NCBI RefSeq assembly: GCF_003797825.1 | Contig: NZ_RKME01000021.1 | Location: 37,683 to 101,682 of the forward strand | Length of the DNA: 64,000 nucleotides | From: Gordonia sp. OPL2 | GTDB taxonomy: Bacteria; Actinomycetota; Actinomycetes; Mycobacteriales; Mycobacteriaceae | Reading direction: 5' to 3' | Shown here: positions 1-8,225 of the stretch, piece after piece | How positions within the stretch are numbered: position 1 is the stretch's first letter | Layout of the letters: every line of letters begins with the position of its first letter | Made by a program: the position numbers and the translations under genes | Notes under the pieces: model-generated | The model's input: the letters and a program-made list of their open reading frames with translations, nothing else | Told to the model about the DNA's origin: nothing | The model's database searches: none

Positions 1-762
1 GCATGTCGCGCCGATCAGTTTCACTCCTCGCGCGAAGGCCTGGTGGTAGGGCCGCGCGCCGATGAAACTCGGCAGGAAGCTGTGATGGATGTTGATCGCG
101 CGTCCCGCCCACGTGTCGCAGAGCTGCGGCGGGAGGATCTGCATGAAGCGTGCCAGCACCACCGCATCGGGTGAGTAGCCGTCGACGACGCGAGCGAGTT
201 CCTCGAACGCCACGCCCTTCTCGCCCGCCGGGAACGGGACGTGATGGAACGGCACGTCGAACCGGGTGACCAGATCCTCCAGGTCGCGATGGTTGCCGAC
301 GACCGCTGACACGGTGGCCGGCAGTTCGCCGCGATGCGCCCGTCCCAACAGGTCCACGAGGCAGTGGGTCTCTTTGCTGACCAGCAGGACCACCGACTTC
401 GGGGCCCCGGTGTCGGTGAGCCGCCATTCGGTGCCGTCGCCGAGTTCGGCCGCGACCTCGGCGGCGAAGCGTGCGCGCATCTCGTCCACATCCATCGCAA
501 CCGACCCGGCGCGGACGGTCTGCCGCGTGAAGAACCACCCGGTCTCGGGATCGGAGTGGTACCCGGCCTCGGTGATCCAGCCGCCGATCTCGGCGAGGAA
601 TCCCGAGATCCGGGCGACGATGCCGGTGCGGTCCGGACACCCGAGCGTCAGGACATAGCGACGGTCGGCGTCGTCGGATCGGGCAGTGTCGGACGGGGCA
701 GTGTCGGATCGGGCAGCGTCGGTCGCGGTGGCGTCGGCGCGGGTCGTCTCTGGTACTGGCAC
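1..762 (-). CDS. purU: Formyltetrahydrofolate deformylase (partial, cut by window edge)
   Basis: Hydrolyses 10-formyl-THF to formate and THF, supplying formate for purine synthesis and balancing one-carbon pools in the cytosol. The reading frame runs leftwards off the window, so the C-terminus is missing. An N-terminal ACT domain is recognisable (VLTLGCPDRTGIVARISGFL), followed by the formyltransferase-like catalytic part with the segments INIHHSFLPSFIGARPYHQA and GVKLIGAT, which are typical of PurU. The start is uncertain. A GTG at 762 gives about 34 residues before the ACT domain, made largely of a degenerate pentapeptide repeat (S-D-T-A-R/P) encoded by 15-bp units. The conserved protein begins only near 660. 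It is divergent from deoC, with about 27 bp between the chosen starts. Confidence 0.85.
   Translation of the reverse strand, partial: MPVPETTRADATATDAARSDTAPSDTARSDDADRRYVLTLGCPDRTGIVARISGFLAEIGGWITEAGYHSDPETGWFFTRQTVRAGSVAMDVDEMRARFAAEVAAELGDGTEWRLTDTGAPKSVVLLVSKETHCLVDLLGRAHRGELPATVSAVVGNHRDLEDLVTRFDVPFHHVPFPAGEKGVAFEELARVVDGYSPDAVVLARFMQILPPQLCDTWAGRAINIHHSFLPSFIGARPYHQAFARGVKLIGATC
676..750. repeat. 15-bp tandem repeat at the start of purU
   Basis: Five consecutive 15-bp units: GGATCGGGCAGTGTC, GGACGGGGCAGTGTC, GGATCGGGCAGCGTC and two degenerate ones. The period is a multiple of three, so purU stays open through them and would gain a pentapeptide repeat ahead of the ACT domain. If translation starts further in, this is a repeated leader between purU and deoC. 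Confidence 0.75.
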
Positions 763-789
763 GACAGCCAGTGTGCCAAGCTCGTCTGT

Positions 790-1467
790 GTGATCACCAC
801 CGACCTGACCCGCCGCGACGTCGCGGCCATCGTCGACCACACGCTACTCAAGCCGGAGGCCACCCGATCGGCCGCCGAGGCCACCGCCGCCGAGGCGGCC
901 GACCTCGGCGTGTACGCGGTCTGCCTGTCGCCGTCGATGCTGCCGATCGACACCGGGGCGCAGAAGACGTGCGTGGTCGCCGGGTTCCCGTCGGGTAAGC
1001 ATCATTCGCTGGTCAAGGCCGCCGAGGCCCGCCTGGCGGTCGACACCGGCGCCCACGAGGTGGACATGGTGATCGACGTGGGTGCAGCGATCGACGGCCG
1101 GTTCGACGAGGTCTTCGCCGACGTGCTGACCGTCCGGGAGGCCGTCGGCGACGACGCCGTGCTCAAGGTCATCATCGAATCCGCCGCGCTGCTGGAGTTC
1201 GCCGGACCCGAGACGGTCACCGAGGTCGCCAGGCGGGCGGCGCAGGCCGGGGCCGCATTCGTGAAGACCTCCACCGGGTTCCATCCGTCGGGCGGGGCGA
1301 GCGTTCAGGCCGTTCGTCTCATGCGCGCGGCCGTCGGCGACCGCGTCGGGGTCAAGGCCAGCGGCGGTATCCGGACGGCGGAGTTCGCCGCCGAACTGAT
1401 CGCGGCCGGCGCGACCCGCCTGGGGCTGTCGGGCTCGCGCGCGGTGCTCGACGGCTTCCCGGACTGA
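790..1467 (+). CDS. deoC: Deoxyribose-phosphate aldolase
   Basis: Class I aldolase that splits 2-deoxyribose-5-phosphate into glyceraldehyde-3-phosphate and acetaldehyde in deoxynucleoside catabolism. The 225 residues from a GTG start match the usual DeoC length. The TIM-barrel landmarks are present: IVDHTLLKPEAT near the N-terminus, the EVDMVIDVG segment, LKVIIESA, and the Schiff-base lysine in FVKTSTGFHPSGGA. A second conserved lysine lies in VGVKASGGIRT. The frame stays open far upstream, but that part has no homologous character and overlaps purU antisense, so I start at the GTG before ITTDLTRRD. It converges with the flavoprotein gene with only 19 bp between stops. Confidence 0.93.
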   Translation: MITTDLTRRDVAAIVDHTLLKPEATRSAAEATAAEAADLGVYAVCLSPSMLPIDTGAQKTCVVAGFPSGKHHSLVKAAEARLAVDTGAHEVDMVIDVGAAIDGRFDEVFADVLTVREAVGDDAVLKVIIESAALLEFAGPETVTEVARRAAQAGAAFVKTSTGFHPSGGASVQAVRLMRAAVGDRVGVKASGGIRTAEFAAELIAAGATRLGLSGSRAVLDGFPD

Positions 1468-1486
1468 CTGACCCTTGCGGCCCTGC

Positions 1487-2440
1487 TCAGGCGTCGACTC
1501 GCGTCCGTCTCGCGTCGACGGCTGCGCGGGTGTCCTCGGCGATGAGGTCGGCGTTGATGGCGGCTCCCGCACTGACTCCGGCACCCATCGAGACGGCGAC
1601 CGTCGCGGCCAGGTCGGCCACGTTTCCCGCCGCCCACACACCGGGGAGATCGGTCATCCCCATCAGACCGGTCGCGACATACTGTCCGCCCATCGGATGA
1701 TCGGCGAGGGTGCCGCCGAGCCGGGTGAACAGTGCGGACCGGACGACGAATCGCGGTGCGACGACGACCGCGTCCAGCTCGACCTCCGAGCCGTCGGACA
1801 GCACGACTGCGCGCAGCGCGCCGTCGACACTGTCGAGGTGATCGACAGGACCGTCGACGACACGGATATCGAGCGCCGAGAACTGCTCTGCCTCGTCGGC
1901 CCCGAGTTCGACGTCATGTGCCAGGAAGGTCACGTCGTCGCTGAGCTGGCGGAACATCAGGGTCTGGTGGACCGACATCGGACTGGTCGCCAGGATGCCG
2001 ATCCGCTGCCCACGGACCTCCCATCCGTGGCAGTACGGGCAGTGCAAGACGGTCGAACCCCACAGGTCTGCCACCCCTGGGACATCAGGCAGTTCGTCGA
2101 CGAGGCCGGAGGCGAGCAGGATACGACGCGCGTCGATGACCGTGCCGTCGGCGAGCGTCAACGAGAAGCGGCCGTCGTCGGACCGCGCAGCGTCGACGAC
2201 CTCGCCGGTGCGGATCTGTACTCCGTACGCCTGTGCCTCCGCGCGACCGCGCTCGAGGAGTTCCAGCGGTCCGATGCCCTCATGACCGAGGACGTTGTGG
2301 GCTCCTTCGGCCGGGGCGTTTCGTGGGGAGCCGGCGTCGATGACGACGACCGACCGGCGGGAGCGTGCGAGAGTCGTGGAGGCGCTCAGGCCTGCGGGTC
2401 CGCCACCGATGATGGCGACGTCGAAGCTGTTGGTGCTCAT
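1487..2440 (-). CDS. FAD-dependent pyridine nucleotide-disulfide oxidoreductase (thioredoxin reductase-like)
   Basis: A 317-residue flavoprotein of the thioredoxin reductase class, likely cytosolic. The FAD Rossmann motif GGGPAG is at residues 12-17, a redox CPYC is at 134-137, and the C-terminal FAD motif reads GVWAAGNVAD. The NADPH-binding fold starts GILATS near residue 148 and lacks the usual GxGxxA glycines, so the electron donor may differ from classical TrxB. The ATG at 2440 has a good ribosome site (AAAGGAA). It lies 26 bp downstream of the methyltransferase gene on the same strand, so they are probably co-transcribed under the divergent XRE-cupin regulator. No thioredoxin gene is adjacent. 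Confidence 0.85.
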   Translation of the reverse strand: MSTNSFDVAIIGGGPAGLSASTTLARSRRSVVVIDAGSPRNAPAEGAHNVLGHEGIGPLELLERGRAEAQAYGVQIRTGEVVDAARSDDGRFSLTLADGTVIDARRILLASGLVDELPDVPGVADLWGSTVLHCPYCHGWEVRGQRIGILATSPMSVHQTLMFRQLSDDVTFLAHDVELGADEAEQFSALDIRVVDGPVDHLDSVDGALRAVVLSDGSEVELDAVVVAPRFVVRSALFTRLGGTLADHPMGGQYVATGLMGMTDLPGVWAAGNVADLAATVAVSMGAGVSAGAAINADLIAEDTRAAVDARRTRVDA

Positions 2441-2466
2441 AGGATTTCCTTTCGAGTGATCGTGGA

Positions 2467-3363
2467 TCAGGCCGGCCTGCGGGCCAGCCAGGCGACCCGT
2501 CGGGCGTCGACGACGAGGTCGTCGCGTGCGGACACGGAGGTCGGGCCGTCCCCGAGCAGGCGATCGAGGACGGTGCGATCGTCGTCGGTGATCTCGTCGG
2601 CCAGGCCATTGCGGGCACGCCCGATCCACAGCGCGGCGTAGTCGCGGGCCGCGTGAGGCGGGTTGTCGATGTGGGTGACGACGTCGATGGTGTCGACGAG
2701 CTCGAATCCGGCGTCGGTGATGGTCGACGACCAATCCGGATGCGCATTCCAGTGACGGGCGTTGGCGCTCGCGCGCAGGCGGCGCTCCACCTCGCCCTCG
2801 GCGGTGTCGGCGGGCAGGAACGTGGGCAATTCGTCGATCTCGACGACCGCCAGCACGCCACCCGGGCGCATCGCCGCGAAGGTCGACGACAGCAGGGCTC
2901 CGGGGTCGGCGAAGTGGTGCATGGTCGACGACGCCCACGCGATGTCGACGTCGATCACCTCGGCGGGCAGCGCGTGGTCGAGGTCGGCGGTGACGGTGCG
3001 CACCCGGTCGTCGATGCCGTCGCGGGACGCGGCCGTCGCCACACGCTCGAGCAGTTCGGTCGAGTTGTCCAGGGCGACGATCTGCGCGGTGGGGAATCGG
3101 CGTGCCAAGGCCAAGGTGCCGGTGCCGGTGCCCGAACCCAGATCGATGACGCGTGTGGGCCGCGTGACGAGTGCCTCGATCCGGCCGGCGACGTCGTCGA
3201 GATAGTGGCCGGTCACCGCGGCGTCGAGGTCGAGGAGGGTCGCCATCGATCCGGCGTCGGGCTGTTCGTGTCCGAGAGTGCCGTGCGGGTGCGGGGAGTG
3301 GGCGTGATGGTGATGCGCGTCGCTGTGGCTCGCGTCGTCGGGGGCGTGGTGCGTGTGTGCCAT
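2467..3363 (-). CDS. Class I SAM-dependent methyltransferase with His-rich N-terminus
   Basis: The SAM-binding motif I (VIDLGSGTGTGTLALA) and a later motif with ASSTMHHFADPGALL identify a UbiE/class I methyltransferase of about 298 residues. The substrate is unknown. The first 30 residues are extremely histidine-rich (HHHHAHSPHPHG), which could bind metal; this is inference. Two starts are possible: ATG at 3363 (MAHTHHAPDD) or ATG at 3381, which abuts the inverted repeat shared with the XRE gene. It probably forms an operon with the downstream flavoprotein. The divergent XRE-cupin gene begins only 30-48 bp away and is the obvious regulator. Confidence 0.8.
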   Translation of the reverse strand: MAHTHHAPDDASHSDAHHHHAHSPHPHGTLGHEQPDAGSMATLLDLDAAVTGHYLDDVAGRIEALVTRPTRVIDLGSGTGTGTLALARRFPTAQIVALDNSTELLERVATAASRDGIDDRVRTVTADLDHALPAEVIDVDIAWASSTMHHFADPGALLSSTFAAMRPGGVLAVVEIDELPTFLPADTAEGEVERRLRASANARHWNAHPDWSSTITDAGFELVDTIDVVTHIDNPPHAARDYAALWIGRARNGLADEITDDDRTVLDRLLGDGPTSVSARDDLVVDARRVAWLARRPA

Positions 3364-3384
3364 GAGGTCCACGGTAGCCATCTA

Positions 3385-3399
3385 ATGCGCAGAGCGCAT
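3385..3399. promoter_or_regulatory. Candidate operator between methyltransferase and XRE-cupin gene
   Basis: A perfect inverted repeat, ATGCGC-AGA-GCGCAT, lies in the very short gap between the divergent starts. Its position suits binding by the adjacent XRE regulator to control both directions. The sequence is direct; the function is inference. Confidence 0.55.
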
Positions 3400-3411
3400 A
3401 CACTCTTGCGT

Positions 3412-3975
3412 ATGGAGCAAGAAATCGATGCGGTCGTTCGTCAACGGATTCGCGGCCTCCGCATGGCCAAGGGATGGACATTGGACTCGATGGCCGCCCG
3501 GTGTTTCCTGAGCCCGTCGACCCTCAGTCGCATCGAGACCGGACATCGCCGGGTGGCGCTCGATCAGCTCGTCCCGATCGCCCGCGCCCTGGGGACCTCG
3601 CTCGACCAGCTCGTCGAACCCGTCGGTGACGACGACGTCGTGATCCGGCCCGAGCCGCACTCGTCGTCGGGGATGACGGTGTGGAAGCTGTCCCGCGACA
3701 ACACGCCCGGTGGGGTGATCGTCGCGAAGATGCGGGTGACCCCGGAGCATCGTGTCGATCCCGAGCATCTCGGCGTCCACCCTGGTCGTGAGTGGTTCAC
3801 CGTGATCTCCGGGACGATTCGGCTCTATCTCGGCGATCGGGTGATCCTGGTGCCACCGGGGCAGGCGGCGGAGTTCTCGACGATGGTCCCGCATGGCATG
3901 ACTGCCGTCGACGGCCCGGCCGAGATCGTGTCGATCTTCGACCACGACGGCGAGCGTGTGCACATCCCGGGCTGA
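3412..3975 (+). CDS. XRE family transcriptional regulator with C-terminal cupin domain
   Basis: A 187-residue protein. An N-terminal helix-turn-helix (residues about 9-62, with LDSMAARCFLSPSTLSRIE as the recognition region) is followed by a cupin barrel (about 105-180, with GREWFTVISGTIRLYLGDR). This architecture usually senses a small molecule through the cupin. ATG at 3412 is chosen because homology to XRE domains begins within ten residues. The open frame continues far upstream only as antisense of the methyltransferase. It is likely an autoregulator and controller of the divergent methyltransferase-flavoprotein pair. Confidence 0.85.
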   Translation: MEQEIDAVVRQRIRGLRMAKGWTLDSMAARCFLSPSTLSRIETGHRRVALDQLVPIARALGTSLDQLVEPVGDDDVVIRPEPHSSSGMTVWKLSRDNTPGGVIVAKMRVTPEHRVDPEHLGVHPGREWFTVISGTIRLYLGDRVILVPPGQAAEFSTMVPHGMTAVDGPAEIVSIFDHDGERVHIPG

Positions 3976-4066
3976 GGTGGCCGGGCAGTCATTCGACTGA
4001 CTGCCGAGACACATCACAGCTGGCAGAACGGTTTCGGGGCGTTCAGATCGGTACGCTGGAGACGTT

Positions 4067-5335
4067 ATGAGTGCGAATCCCCCTCTCACCCGCCGGTCCA
4101 TGCTGACCGCTGCCGGACTCGGTGCCGTCGGCCTCGCCGCCGCGGCATGTTCGCGTGGCGGCACGACGACCGAGGACGGGAAGCCGAAGTCGCCGACCGT
4201 CTCCATCGTCTACACGCCCGCCCTGGACTCCGAGGACGCGCCCAATCCCACCGCCACCGTGTCGGTTCGGGCGGAGAACGGCCAGCTCAACCCCGACGTC
4301 AAACTGCTCAACGCGAGCGGCAAGGCCGTCGCGGGCACGATGTCGGACGACCAGAAGACGTTCACCATCACCGAGCCGCTCGGTTACGGGTCCCAGTACA
4401 CCTGGCAGGGCAGCGCGGTCGGCTTCGACCGCGTCTCCACCCCCATCAGCGGTTCCTTCACGACGCTCTCGCCGAAGTCGCAGATGAACGTCGTCGTCAA
4501 CATCGGGGACGGTCAGGAGGTCGGGATCGCCGCGCCGATCATCCTGAAGTTCAACGACACAGTCCAGGACAAGGAAGCCGTCGAGAAGGCCCTCAAGGTC
4601 ACCACCGACCCGCCGACCGAGGGCGCCTGGGCGTGGCTCGGCGAGGACAACGGTTCCCGCGCGCACTGGCGCACCAAGGAGTACTACAAGCCCGGCACCA
4701 CCGTGCACATGGACGCCAAGCTCTACGGCGTGGACCACGGCGACGGTGCCTACGGAGCGGCCGACGTCACGAGCGACTTCACCATCGGACGCTCACAGAT
4801 CGTCAAGGCCGAGGCGTCGTCGCATCAGATCGTCGTCGTCCGTGACGGCGGCGTGTTGATGACCCTGCCGTGCAGCTACGGCGGGGGAGATCTCGATCGC
4901 AACGTCACGCGATCGGGCATCCACGTGGTGACCGAGAAGTACGAGGACTTCTTCATGAGCAACCCCGCCGCGGGGTACTTCAACATCCGCGAGCGGTTCG
5001 CCGTGCGTATCTCGAACAACGGCGAGTTCATCCATGCGAACCCGGAAACCGTTGGCGTGCAGGGATCGTCGAACGTCACCAACGGGTGCATCAACTTGTC
5101 GCTGGAGAACGCGCAGCGGTACTTCGAGTCGGCGATCTACGGCGATCCGGTCGAGGTGACCGGCACGCGCATCGCGCTGTCGGAGGCCGACGGCGACATC
5201 TTCGACTGGATCTTCGACTGGTCGTCCTGGACCGGTATGTCGGCGATCAAGGGTGACCCGGACCAGGTGAGCGCACCTGCGACACCGTCGGGCGCCCCGA
5301 CCTCGAACGCCCCGGCCCCGGCCCCCGCGGGCTGA
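4067..5335 (+). CDS. L,D-transpeptidase lipoprotein with Ig-like domains
   Basis: Forms 3-3 cross-links in peptidoglycan at the outer face of the membrane. The N-terminus has twin arginines (TRRSM), a hydrophobic stretch and a lipobox ending at Cys28, so it is probably an exported lipoprotein, possibly via Tat. Two Ig-like domains (about 50-245) precede a YkuD catalytic domain with His323 (FIHANPETVG) and Cys341 (NVTNGCINLS). The residue before the glycine-cysteine pair is Asn rather than the His common in mycobacterial enzymes. A C-terminal helix-rich extension and a Pro/Ala tail follow. The length (422) matches mycobacterial LdtMt2-like proteins. It appears to be a single-gene unit. Confidence 0.9.
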   Translation: MSANPPLTRRSMLTAAGLGAVGLAAAACSRGGTTTEDGKPKSPTVSIVYTPALDSEDAPNPTATVSVRAENGQLNPDVKLLNASGKAVAGTMSDDQKTFTITEPLGYGSQYTWQGSAVGFDRVSTPISGSFTTLSPKSQMNVVVNIGDGQEVGIAAPIILKFNDTVQDKEAVEKALKVTTDPPTEGAWAWLGEDNGSRAHWRTKEYYKPGTTVHMDAKLYGVDHGDGAYGAADVTSDFTIGRSQIVKAEASSHQIVVVRDGGVLMTLPCSYGGGDLDRNVTRSGIHVVTEKYEDFFMSNPAAGYFNIRERFAVRISNNGEFIHANPETVGVQGSSNVTNGCINLSLENAQRYFESAIYGDPVEVTGTRIALSEADGDIFDWIFDWSSWTGMSAIKGDPDQVSAPATPSGAPTSNAPAPAPAG

Positions 5336-5404
5336 GAAGCCAAAGGCGTTGACGCCGAGCCTGATCCGTTCCCGGGCGGCCCGGCGGCAACGTGCGGTGC
5401 GACC

Positions 5405-6175
5405 TCAGCCGGTCTTGACGTTGCGACGCGCCGAGGCCTGATCCCGTGGCTTGATGACGATCTGGTCCAGGTCGACGTGCGGCGGGCGTGATGCGACGAA
5501 CCCGATCACCTCGGCCACGTCGTCGGCGGTCAACGGGGTCAGACCCTGGTACACGGCGTCGGCGCGCTCCTGGTCCCCTTCGAATCGGACCAGCGAGAAG
5601 TCGGTCTCGACCATCCCGGGAGCGATCTCGGTCAGCCGCACCGGCTTTCCGAGCAGTTCGTAGCGCAGGGTCCGGTGCATGACGCCCTGTGCGTGCTTCG
5701 CCGAGGTGTATCCGGCGCCGTTGTCGTAGGCCTCGAGTGCGGCGATGGAGGTTATCGTCACGATGAGTCCATCTCCCGACGCGACCAACGCCGGCAGCAG
5801 TGCCTTGGTCATCCGGAGGGTGCCGAGCACATTGGTCTCCCACATCCAGCGCCAGTCGTCGAGGTCGGCGGTCGCGACGGGATCGAGACCTTTGGCGCCG
5901 CCTGCGTTGTTGACGAGGACGTGCACCGTGTCCAGACCCTCCACGAACGCATTCACCGAGGTCTCGTCGGTGACGTCGAGCGGGCGACCGGTGCCGCCGA
6001 TCTCGGCGGCGAGCTCCTCGATGCGATCGGTGCGGCGCGCCCCCAACACCACGTGGTAGCCCTGCGCGGCGAGCCGTCGGGCGGTGGCGGCACCGATGCC
6101 GGAGCTCGCCCCGGTCACCACCGCGACCTTCTTCTCGGACGTCGACGAACCTGGTTGTGCCGTGCTGCTGCTCAT
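5405..6175 (-). CDS. Short-chain dehydrogenase/reductase
   Basis: A 256-residue classical SDR. It shows the cofactor motif TGASSGIG near residue 20, NNAG, a catalytic Ser in TSIAAL and the YTSAK tetrad, so it should be an active NAD(P)-dependent oxidoreductase of unknown substrate. ARRTDR after beta-2 suggests NADP preference (inference). It resembles the YdfG/serine-dehydrogenase-like SDRs. It is divergent from the ROK-type regulator, with 43 bp between starts, so that regulator may control it. Confidence 0.88.
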   Translation of the reverse strand: MSSSTAQPGSSTSEKKVAVVTGASSGIGAATARRLAAQGYHVVLGARRTDRIEELAAEIGGTGRPLDVTDETSVNAFVEGLDTVHVLVNNAGGAKGLDPVATADLDDWRWMWETNVLGTLRMTKALLPALVASGDGLIVTITSIAALEAYDNGAGYTSAKHAQGVMHRTLRYELLGKPVRLTEIAPGMVETDFSLVRFEGDQERADAVYQGLTPLTADDVAEVIGFVASRPPHVDLDQIVIKPRDQASARRNVKTG

Positions 6176-6218
6176 GAGTTCAGCTTAACGATGGGTCGCG
6201 CGTTGCTACATTCGTCCC

Positions 6219-7340
6219 ATGTCGTTGACCGGAGTCGTGCCCGCCGCGCTCCAGGTGGGTTCGATACCCGCGGCGACGGTGCTGCAGGCCATCCGCGTCA
6301 GCGGTCCGGTGACCCGCGATCATCTCGCCGCGGCCACCACGTTGTCGCCGGCGACGATCAACCGTCAGGTCACCGTGCTGTCGCGGCTGGGGCTCGTCGT
6401 CGAACGTCCCGACCTCGTCGACCCCGGCGGCATCGGCAGGCCGAAGAACCCGTTGACCCTCGATCGGGACCGGCTCTGCGTGGCCGGGATGCACATCGGT
6501 GCCCGCCGGACCCTGCTGGCCATCGCCGACCTCGGCGGACGCACCCTGTACAGCCATGCGGTGCTCACCCCGCACGACGCGGCCGGGGTCGCCGACCTCT
6601 GTGCCCAATTACGGGATCTGGCAGCACGTTTCAGCGGTCGTCGGCTGCTGTGGGCCGGCGTCGCCTCCGGTGGCGTGGTCGACGCGACGACCGGCGTCAT
6701 CGATCACCCCGTCCTGGGCTGGAGGCGGGTGGCAGTCGGGGCGCAGCTCGCCGATCAGCTCGGGGTACCCGTATCTGTCTGCGAACACGTGCAGGCGATG
6801 GCCGCCGCCGAGCTGATGCTCACCCATCCGCGGGAGTTCGAGGGCACCGGGCTGTTCTTCTACGCGCGGGAAACCGTCGGCATGGCCCTGTCGATCGACG
6901 GAAAGGTGCACATGCCGTTGCGCGGCGCCGGATCCATCGCGCACCTGCCCGTCGATGCACCGCATCTCGCGCCCGGCGGACGCACCTGTCTGCAGGAGGT
7001 CGTCGGCAGTGCGGCGGCGCGGCGTGCCGCGGAGAGGTTCGGGGTGGGGGAGAACTCGTCACTCATCGTCGACGAGCGGGCCGAGGTGCTCGGCACCACC
7101 GTGGCGATGCTGCGCGACGTCATCAACCCCGACGCGATCGTGGTCGCCGGCGACGCCTTCGCGGCCCACCCGCACGGGCTCGCCCCCGTACAGGCGGCCT
7201 TCGACTCCGCGACGACGATCCGCCGCCCGCTGGAGATGGCGCCGTCGCGCTTCGGGATTCGGATCCAGGAGAGCGCGGCCGTCGTCGTCGCGCTGAGCGT
7301 CATCTACACCGATCCTGTCGCGGCCACCGTGCGCGAGTGA
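6219..7340 (+). CDS. ROK family transcriptional regulator with degenerate zinc motif
   Basis: A 373-residue protein. An N-terminal winged helix (about 15-70, VTRDHLAAATTLSPATINRQ) is fused to a ROK sugar-kinase-like domain (about 90-360). In canonical ROK proteins a CxCGxxGC(x)E cluster binds zinc. Here the equivalent stretch reads LAPGGRTCLQE with only one cysteine, so zinc binding is probably lost and kinase activity is unlikely. It may be a NagC-like repressor. It is divergent from an SDR and followed by an unrelated transglutaminase gene about 70 bp downstream. Confidence 0.8.
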   Translation: MSLTGVVPAALQVGSIPAATVLQAIRVSGPVTRDHLAAATTLSPATINRQVTVLSRLGLVVERPDLVDPGGIGRPKNPLTLDRDRLCVAGMHIGARRTLLAIADLGGRTLYSHAVLTPHDAAGVADLCAQLRDLAARFSGRRLLWAGVASGGVVDATTGVIDHPVLGWRRVAVGAQLADQLGVPVSVCEHVQAMAAAELMLTHPREFEGTGLFFYARETVGMALSIDGKVHMPLRGAGSIAHLPVDAPHLAPGGRTCLQEVVGSAAARRAAERFGVGENSSLIVDERAEVLGTTVAMLRDVINPDAIVVAGDAFAAHPHGLAPVQAAFDSATTIRRPLEMAPSRFGIRIQESAAVVVALSVIYTDPVAATVRE

Positions 7341-7408
7341 CGACACCTTCGGAGGCGCCGTCGGTGTCCCGGCGCGACCGGCCTGCGGGAATGACCTACC
7401 GTAGGGGC

Positions 7409-8221
7409 ATGACCACACCCCCGCGTGACGTCGCCGCCTCTCTCGAGGTCTACGTCTCGGCCGCCACCGAACTCGAGATGCAGATCGCCGTGGCGAAGCT
7501 ACCGGGGCTGACCGTCACCGAGGATCTGACGGTCACCGTCGACGGTGACCCGGTGGAACTCGAGGAGATCGTCGCCGACCACGGCAGCCGCATCCACCGC
7601 TTCCAGGTGGACTCTGGGCTCGTCGCCATCGACTACACGGCGAGCGTCGAGACGCCCGCCGATCCGATCCCGGTGTCGGAAACCGACCGCTCGATCTATC
7701 TGCGTCCCAGCCGGTATGCGGAGGCGGACAAGTTCTTCGGCTTCGTCGCGGGACAGTTCGACATGGATCTGTCGCCGGGCGAACTCCTCGAGCAGGTGAC
7801 CGCGTACGTCGAGAGCCGGCTGAGTTACATCCCGGGCGCGAGCGACCCGATCGACGGCGCCGCCGACACGCTGCTGGCGGGCGCCGGGGTCTGCCGCGAC
7901 TACGCGCATCTCGTCGTCGCGCTGCTGCGCGCGCTGAACATCCCGGCCCGTCTGGTCGCGGTGTATGCGCCGGGATGCGACCCGATGGACTTCCACGCCG
8001 TCGCCGAGGCGATCATCAACGACGAGTGGGTCGTCGTCGACGCCACCCGGCTCGCGCCGCGACAGAGTCTGGTGCGCATCGCTACCGGACGCGACGCCGC
8101 GGACACCGCGTTCCTCGACAACCATCGCGGGACGATCAACCTGAACTACTACAAGGTCACCGCCACCGTGCGCGGGGATCTGCCGACGGACACCGGAAAG
8201 GAGCGCATCAGCATAGGCTGA
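7409..8221 (+). CDS. Transglutaminase-like domain protein
   Basis: A 270-residue cytosolic protein. An N-terminal beta-rich domain of the bacterial transglutaminase-like kind is followed by a catalytic domain with Cys in AGVCRDYAH, His in DFHAVAEA and Asp in VVVDATR, the papain-like triad. Such proteins are putative cysteine proteases or amidases; the substrate is unknown. ATG at 7409 follows TAGGGGC. The open frame is much longer upstream, but that region is the shadow of the ROK and SDR genes. It ends 4 bp before the metallopeptidase gene, so the two are likely co-transcribed, which hints at joint action on a peptide or protein substrate. Confidence 0.82.
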   Translation: MTTPPRDVAASLEVYVSAATELEMQIAVAKLPGLTVTEDLTVTVDGDPVELEEIVADHGSRIHRFQVDSGLVAIDYTASVETPADPIPVSETDRSIYLRPSRYAEADKFFGFVAGQFDMDLSPGELLEQVTAYVESRLSYIPGASDPIDGAADTLLAGAGVCRDYAHLVVALLRALNIPARLVAVYAPGCDPMDFHAVAEAIINDEWVVVDATRLAPRQSLVRIATGRDAADTAFLDNHRGTINLNYYKVTATVRGDLPTDTGKERISIG

Positions 8222-8225
8222 GGCC

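Noticed and set aside
334..789. Long upstream extension of deoC
   Set aside because: It is antisense to purU and has no aldolase similarity; a good GTG start exists at 790.
4014..4020. PhoP half-site TCACAGC upstream of the L,D-transpeptidase
   Set aside because: There is no second motif at the 4-bp spacing on either side.
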